Source: JBPCOI01 sp051000395 (GTDB lineage: Bacteria; Actinomycetota; Actinomycetes; Mycobacteriales; Jatrophihabitantaceae). From it: 18,141 nt of DNA. The notes under the pieces were generated by a model. It did no database searches, was not told the origin of the DNA, and saw only the letters and a program-made list of their open reading frames with translations. Below, in pieces: positions 12,865 to 18,141 of this stretch (the first letter of the stretch is position 1; each line of letters opens with the position of its first letter). The position numbers and the translations under genes are program-made. The stretch is taken from assembly GCA_051000395.1 (NCBI GenBank), contig JBPCOI010000049.1:1-18141 (forward strand). The letters run 5' to 3'.

Positions 12865-13758
12865 ATGTCCGCCGAGCTCGCCGAGACCCTGACCGGCTGG
12901 TACGCCGGCGCGGCCCGCGAGCTGCCGTGGCGGGCGCCCGGCGCCGGTGCCTGGCCGGTGCTGCTCAGCGAGGTCATGCTGCAGCAGACACCGGTGGCCC
13001 GCGTGCTGCCCGTGTACGAGGCGTGGTTGCGGCGCTGGCCCACGCCAAGCGAACTGGCGGCCGCGCCGGCGGGTGCGGCCGTGCGGATGTGGGGCAAGTT
13101 GGGCTACCCCCGCCGGGCGTTGCGCCTGCACGAGTGCGCCGGGGTGCTCGTCGCCCGCTTCGGTGGCGCCGTGCCGCAGGAACTCGACGCGCTGCTGTCG
13201 CTGCCCGGCGTCGGCGCCTACACCGCGCGCGCCGTCGCCGTGTTCGCCTTCGGCGCGCGGCATCCGGTCGTGGACACCAACGTGCGCCGGGTGATCGCAC
13301 GCGCGGTACTGGGGCGCGGCGAGGCGGGAGCGCCGTCAGCGGCGCGTGACCTGGCCGCCACCGAGGCGGTGCTGCCGCCCGAGCCCCGGCACGCCGCCCG
13401 GGTCAGCGCCGCCCTGATGGAACTCGGCGCGCTGATCTGCACCGCTCGAAACCCGAAGTGCGGGTCGTGCCCGCTGGCGTCGTGCGCGTGGCGCCGGGCC
13501 GGCTCGCCCGCCTACGGCGGCCCGAGGGGGCACCCGCAGCGCTTCGCTGGGACGGACCGCCAGGTGCGCGGCCTGCTTCTCGACGTGCTGCGCGCCGATG
13601 CCGAGCCGGTCTCCCGCGCCGCTCTCGACGCGGTATGGCCCGATCCGGCACAGCGTGAGCGGGCGCTGCGCACGCTGATTGCCGACGGCTTGATCGACGC
13701 GCTCCCGGCTCAGCGTTACGCTCTGCCGGGACACAGCTGTCGAGGTGGTGGTCTCTGA
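12865..13758 (+). CDS. mutY: A/G-specific adenine DNA glycosylase
   Basis: MutY removes adenine mispaired with 8-oxoguanine, the first step of base excision at this lesion. The 297-residue protein has the catalytic Glu36 (LLSEVMLQQTPV), the helix-hairpin-helix LPGVGAYTA (113-121) and the catalytic Asp137 (VVDTNVRRV). The 4Fe-4S cluster cysteines are C192, C199, C202 and C207, spaced 6, 2 and 4 residues apart (E. coli has 6, 2 and 5). The C-terminal region is shorter than in E. coli, as is usual in actinobacteria. GGGGAG abuts the ATG too closely to be a good ribosome-binding site, so the message may be nearly leaderless. Its TGA overlaps the ATG of the next gene by one base. Confidence 0.95.
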   Translation: MSAELAETLTGWYAGAARELPWRAPGAGAWPVLLSEVMLQQTPVARVLPVYEAWLRRWPTPSELAAAPAGAAVRMWGKLGYPRRALRLHECAGVLVARFGGAVPQELDALLSLPGVGAYTARAVAVFAFGARHPVVDTNVRRVIARAVLGRGEAGAPSAARDLAATEAVLPPEPRHAARVSAALMELGALICTARNPKCGSCPLASCAWRRAGSPAYGGPRGHPQRFAGTDRQVRGLLLDVLRADAEPVSRAALDAVWPDPAQRERALRTLIADGLIDALPAQRYALPGHSCRGGGL

Positions 13759-13961
13759 TGTGGTGGGCCTACGTACTGATCGTCGCGATCCTGGTCGCCG
13801 GCATCGTCGCGTTCGTGGCTATGGCCCGTGCGCGGACGCGGCAGTTGTCGAGCCGGACCACCCGTACGGCGGAGTCGATGTACGACGAGTTCGCCGATCC
13901 GCCCCGCGTCCAGCGGCGTCTCGCCCGTCGGCGCGGTGGCAGCTGGCATGACACGAGCTGA
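13758..13961 (+). CDS. Small single-pass membrane protein coupled to mutY
   Basis: This is a 67-residue protein. Residues 3-24 (WAYVLIVAILVAGIVAFVAM) form one membrane helix, followed by a basic cytoplasm-like tail with RARTRQLSSRTTR, an acidic YDEFAD patch (42-47) and an Arg-rich end. The ATG overlaps the mutY stop (TGATG), a classic sign of translational coupling, which supports it as a real gene despite its size. No family is recognised. Any role in DNA repair is speculation from position only. Confidence 0.7.
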   Translation: MWWAYVLIVAILVAGIVAFVAMARARTRQLSSRTTRTAESMYDEFADPPRVQRRLARRRGGSWHDTS

Positions 13962-13999
13962 GCCGGCCGGTACCGCGCACGTGCAGCGGCAGGCATTCC

Positions 14000-16510
<2,511 letters not shown>

Positions 16511-16548
16511 GTGGGCAGCTCCTTCCGCGCCTTTTCCCGCTAGCCCCG

Positions 16549-16554
16549 ACTGTA
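16549..16554 (-). promoter_or_regulatory. Candidate -10 box for clpC
   Basis: TACAGT on the minus strand fits TAnnnT and would start transcription near 16542, giving a leader of about 32 bases that contains the AAGGAG site. GGTGAT at 16572-16577 is at -35 distance but a poor match. No clear ClgR or CtsR operator is recognised. Confidence 0.4.
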
Positions 16555-16588
16555 GTCCCGCAGGCCGACGGATCACCGTTCCCGCGGA

Positions 16589-16616
16589 CGGCGCAGCGGC
16601 CGCGCGGGCTGCGCCG
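16589..16616. repeat. 9-bp inverted repeat upstream of clpC
   Basis: CGGCGCAGC (16589-16597) and GCTGCGCCG (16608-16616) are perfect reverse complements around a ten-base GC-only centre, starting about 80 bases upstream of the clpC ATG. It is a plausible operator for a dimeric regulator, though high GC content raises the chance level. Confidence 0.45.
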
Positions 16617-16629
16617 CCGGCCTGTTGTG

Positions 16630-16675
16630 GCCGGTGACGCATACCTGTGCAACGTCGCCCGGTAGCCGGTGATGC
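16630..16675. repeat. 11-bp direct repeat with one mismatch, GCCGGTGAYGC
   Basis: GCCGGTGACGC (16630-16640) and GCCGGTGATGC (16665-16675) are 35 bases apart start to start in the clpC/16848 intergenic region. They may be paired binding sites. Significance is uncertain. Confidence 0.3.
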
Positions 16676-16680
16676 CCGGG

Positions 16681-16713
16681 GGCCGTCCGCTCACAGCGAA
16701 ATGCCGGACGGCC
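16681..16713. repeat. 9-bp perfect inverted repeat with 15-base loop
   Basis: GGCCGTCCG (16681-16689) and CGGACGGCC (16705-16713) are perfect reverse complements separated by an AT-richer 15-base loop. The structure lies between the divergent clpC and 16848 genes, so a terminator would serve no obvious upstream gene on either strand. A regulatory site or a small structured RNA element is possible. From 16714 to 16837 nothing else is recognised apart from an AT-richer stretch (16815-16836) likely to hold the promoter of the next gene. Confidence 0.45.
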
Positions 16714-16847
16714 TCCTGCGAGGCTGAAATCGGGCGGCGGTGAACCGGACGTGTGGTCAAGGTGAAGACACCGCGTCACCCTTGTCGGACGGCGTCGTTA
16801 AGTCCGAGTAACCGCAGCAATTTCATTCTCATAGTTCGGAGGGCACC

Positions 16848-18116
16848 ATGCGCGCACGAACCACACTGACGGTAGGCAGCCTGATCCTCGGCTGTACCGC
16901 GGCCGTCATCGTCGGGGGCGCGCCCGCCGGCGCGACCTCGAGCGGGCCCAGCCCCTACCTCAGCGGGAGCGCCGGTGGCACCGAGGTGGTGGCGCTGGGC
17001 GGTGCCGTGACCTCCGGGCTCACGGGGGCCTCCGGCATCGGCTGCACGAACACCGTCGGGGCCAGCAATTCCAACCAGACCGCCGGAGTGTCGGTCACTG
17101 GCCTGCTGGCGGTGAGCGCCGTGTCGTCCTCGATCAAGTCGTCAGCGATACCTGGCGGCGTGCAGCTGGCCGCCGAGGCGAAGGTCGCGGGCGTGAGCGC
17201 GCTGGGTGGCCTGATCACCGCCGACGGCATCGACACCACGTCGGTGGCCAAGCGGGTCAACGGCGTCGGCAGCGTGGTCAACGCGACCACCTTCGTGCAC
17301 CTGAAGATCGCCGGCGTGCAGCTGCCGGTCACGATTCGCAAGAACCTGTTCGTCAGCATCCCCGACGTCGCCACCATCGGGCTCAACTACTCCGGGGCCT
17401 ACGCCGGCCCTGACGGCGCCGTCGAAGGCATCGGGATCGGGATGTACATCACGCTGCTGAAGGCCCAGGGCGACAGCCCGGCCGGCACCGTCATCTACCT
17501 GAACCCGACCCTGTCGGCCATCGGCGGATCCGTGCTGTCCCCGATCGGCGGCTTCGGCTACGTCACCCGGGTCACCTCTGACGCCGGGGGCGTGGTGCAG
17601 GTCGGTTCCGGGCCTACCGCTCCGCTCGGCATCGGCTGTGGCGGCACCGGCGGCAAGGACACGCACAACACCACGGCGGGAGTCAACATCCCGGGTGTGG
17701 CGACGACCGGCGTCGCGGAGACCACCGCGCGCGGCACCGCGAACGGCCGAGTCGCCTACGCGAGAATGTCTGTACAGGTCGCCGGGGTGAACCTGTTCGG
17801 CGGCCTCATCACGGCCAAGGCGTTGAGCGGCACCGCTACGGCGTACCGGAACATCGGCCAGCCAGTGGCGACCACGACGACCACCGAACACCTCGTCGCG
17901 CTCGTAATCGCCGGCAAGCGGATCCCGGTGAACGTCTCGCCGAACACGGTGATCAACGTCGCCGGACTCGGCAATGTGGTCATCAACGGTCAGTACCGGA
18001 ACGCGACGACCGCCTACCTCCGCGTGCTGGACATCAAGCTGTCCACGGGGCGGTTCGGGTTGCCGATCGGCGCTGAGATCCAGGTGGGTGTCGCGGCGGC
18101 GATCGTCTACAACTGA
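16848..18116 (+). CDS. Secreted two-repeat protein, choice-of-anchor P-like
   Basis: This is a 422-residue exported protein. Residues 1-29 form a signal peptide with a probable cut after APAGA. The mature part is two homologous halves, about 48-235 and 236-422. Each half contains a GIGC cysteine (C66, C264), an NxTAGV segment, a VAGVxxxGGLITA segment (113-125, 311-323), a block before IAG with a following V-x-I/V beta strand, and a closing amphipathic region. The composition is Gly/Ala/Val/Thr-rich, which fits extended beta structure. The pattern resembles the choice-of-anchor P family of actinobacterial surface proteins, but no C-terminal membrane segment, LPXTG or other anchor is present, so it is probably released. 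C66 and C264 are the only cysteines after the signal peptide. GGAGG lies five bases before the ATG. Function is unknown. Confidence 0.75.
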   Translation: MRARTTLTVGSLILGCTAAVIVGGAPAGATSSGPSPYLSGSAGGTEVVALGGAVTSGLTGASGIGCTNTVGASNSNQTAGVSVTGLLAVSAVSSSIKSSAIPGGVQLAAEAKVAGVSALGGLITADGIDTTSVAKRVNGVGSVVNATTFVHLKIAGVQLPVTIRKNLFVSIPDVATIGLNYSGAYAGPDGAVEGIGIGMYITLLKAQGDSPAGTVIYLNPTLSAIGGSVLSPIGGFGYVTRVTSDAGGVVQVGSGPTAPLGIGCGGTGGKDTHNTTAGVNIPGVATTGVAETTARGTANGRVAYARMSVQVAGVNLFGGLITAKALSGTATAYRNIGQPVATTTTTEHLVALVIAGKRIPVNVSPNTVINVAGLGNVVINGQYRNATTAYLRVLDIKLSTGRFGLPIGAEIQVGVAAAIVYN

Positions 18117-18141
18117 GCGCTGCCGGCTTCGAAGCGGGGCA

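Noticed and set aside
13962..13999. Terminator between the small membrane protein gene and clpC (GCACGTGC at 13977-13984)
   Set aside because: The symmetry is only eight bases with no loop or T-run in a 38-base convergent gap.
16511..16642. N-terminal extension of clpC by 44 residues
   Set aside because: The conserved ClpC N-terminus MFERFTDRARR begins at 16510 with a good ribosome-binding site, and the extension includes an inverted repeat and promoter-like sequence.

Overview
This is an ordinary-looking chromosomal block from a very GC-rich actinobacterium (Actinomycetota). GTG starts are frequent, several genes have no obvious Shine-Dalgarno site, and the central gene order rlmB - cysS - ispF - ispD - carD / lpqE-like - radA - disA / stalked membrane protein / mutY / clpC closely matches, from memory, the Mycobacterium tuberculosis Rv3579c-Rv3596c neighbourhood. 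The exact lineage cannot be fixed from the window; a non-mycobacterial actinomycete is the best guess. I see no phage, IS element, CRISPR array, toxin-antitoxin pair or obvious defence system.

Layout. Positions 1-1001 are a worn stretch: the first codons of a leftward gene running off the left edge, a 14-bp palindrome, a DUF1801-type gene broken by an internal deletion plus frameshift (320-659, minus), and a tRNA-Thr(UGU) with two unusual bases (808-881, minus). Positions 1002-3220 hold a PlsC-type acyltransferase (plus), a UBP-type zinc-finger protein with a tandem-repeat acidic tail (minus), and an orphan lipoprotein (minus). Positions 3312-8556 hold the carD-ispD-ispF / cysS-rlmB set on the minus strand, interrupted between ispF and cysS by a cystathionine gamma-lyase/synthase-like PLP enzyme on the plus strand. 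Positions 8788-12070 hold an LpqE-like lipoprotein, radA and disA (plus). Positions 12106-13961 hold a membrane-anchored stalked protein (minus), then mutY and a one-base-overlapping small membrane protein (plus). Positions 14000-16510 are clpC (minus). Divergent from it, behind a 337-bp intergenic region with strong inverted repeats, is a secreted two-repeat protein resembling the choice-of-anchor P family (16848-18116).

How the genes fit together. The set is mainly housekeeping and stress maintenance: rRNA methylation (RlmB), Cys-tRNA charging (CysS) beside a sulfur amino acid enzyme, two MEP-pathway isoprenoid enzymes (IspD, IspF), the RNA polymerase-binding regulator CarD, DNA repair (RadA, MutY), the c-di-AMP synthase and DNA-integrity scanner DisA, and the ClpC unfoldase. 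No new multi-gene system is evident. The points most worth checking are residue-level departures in conserved proteins (ClpC ClpP-docking loop, CarD position 47, tRNA T-loop), the split of a conserved operon, and the repeat-bearing accessory proteins.
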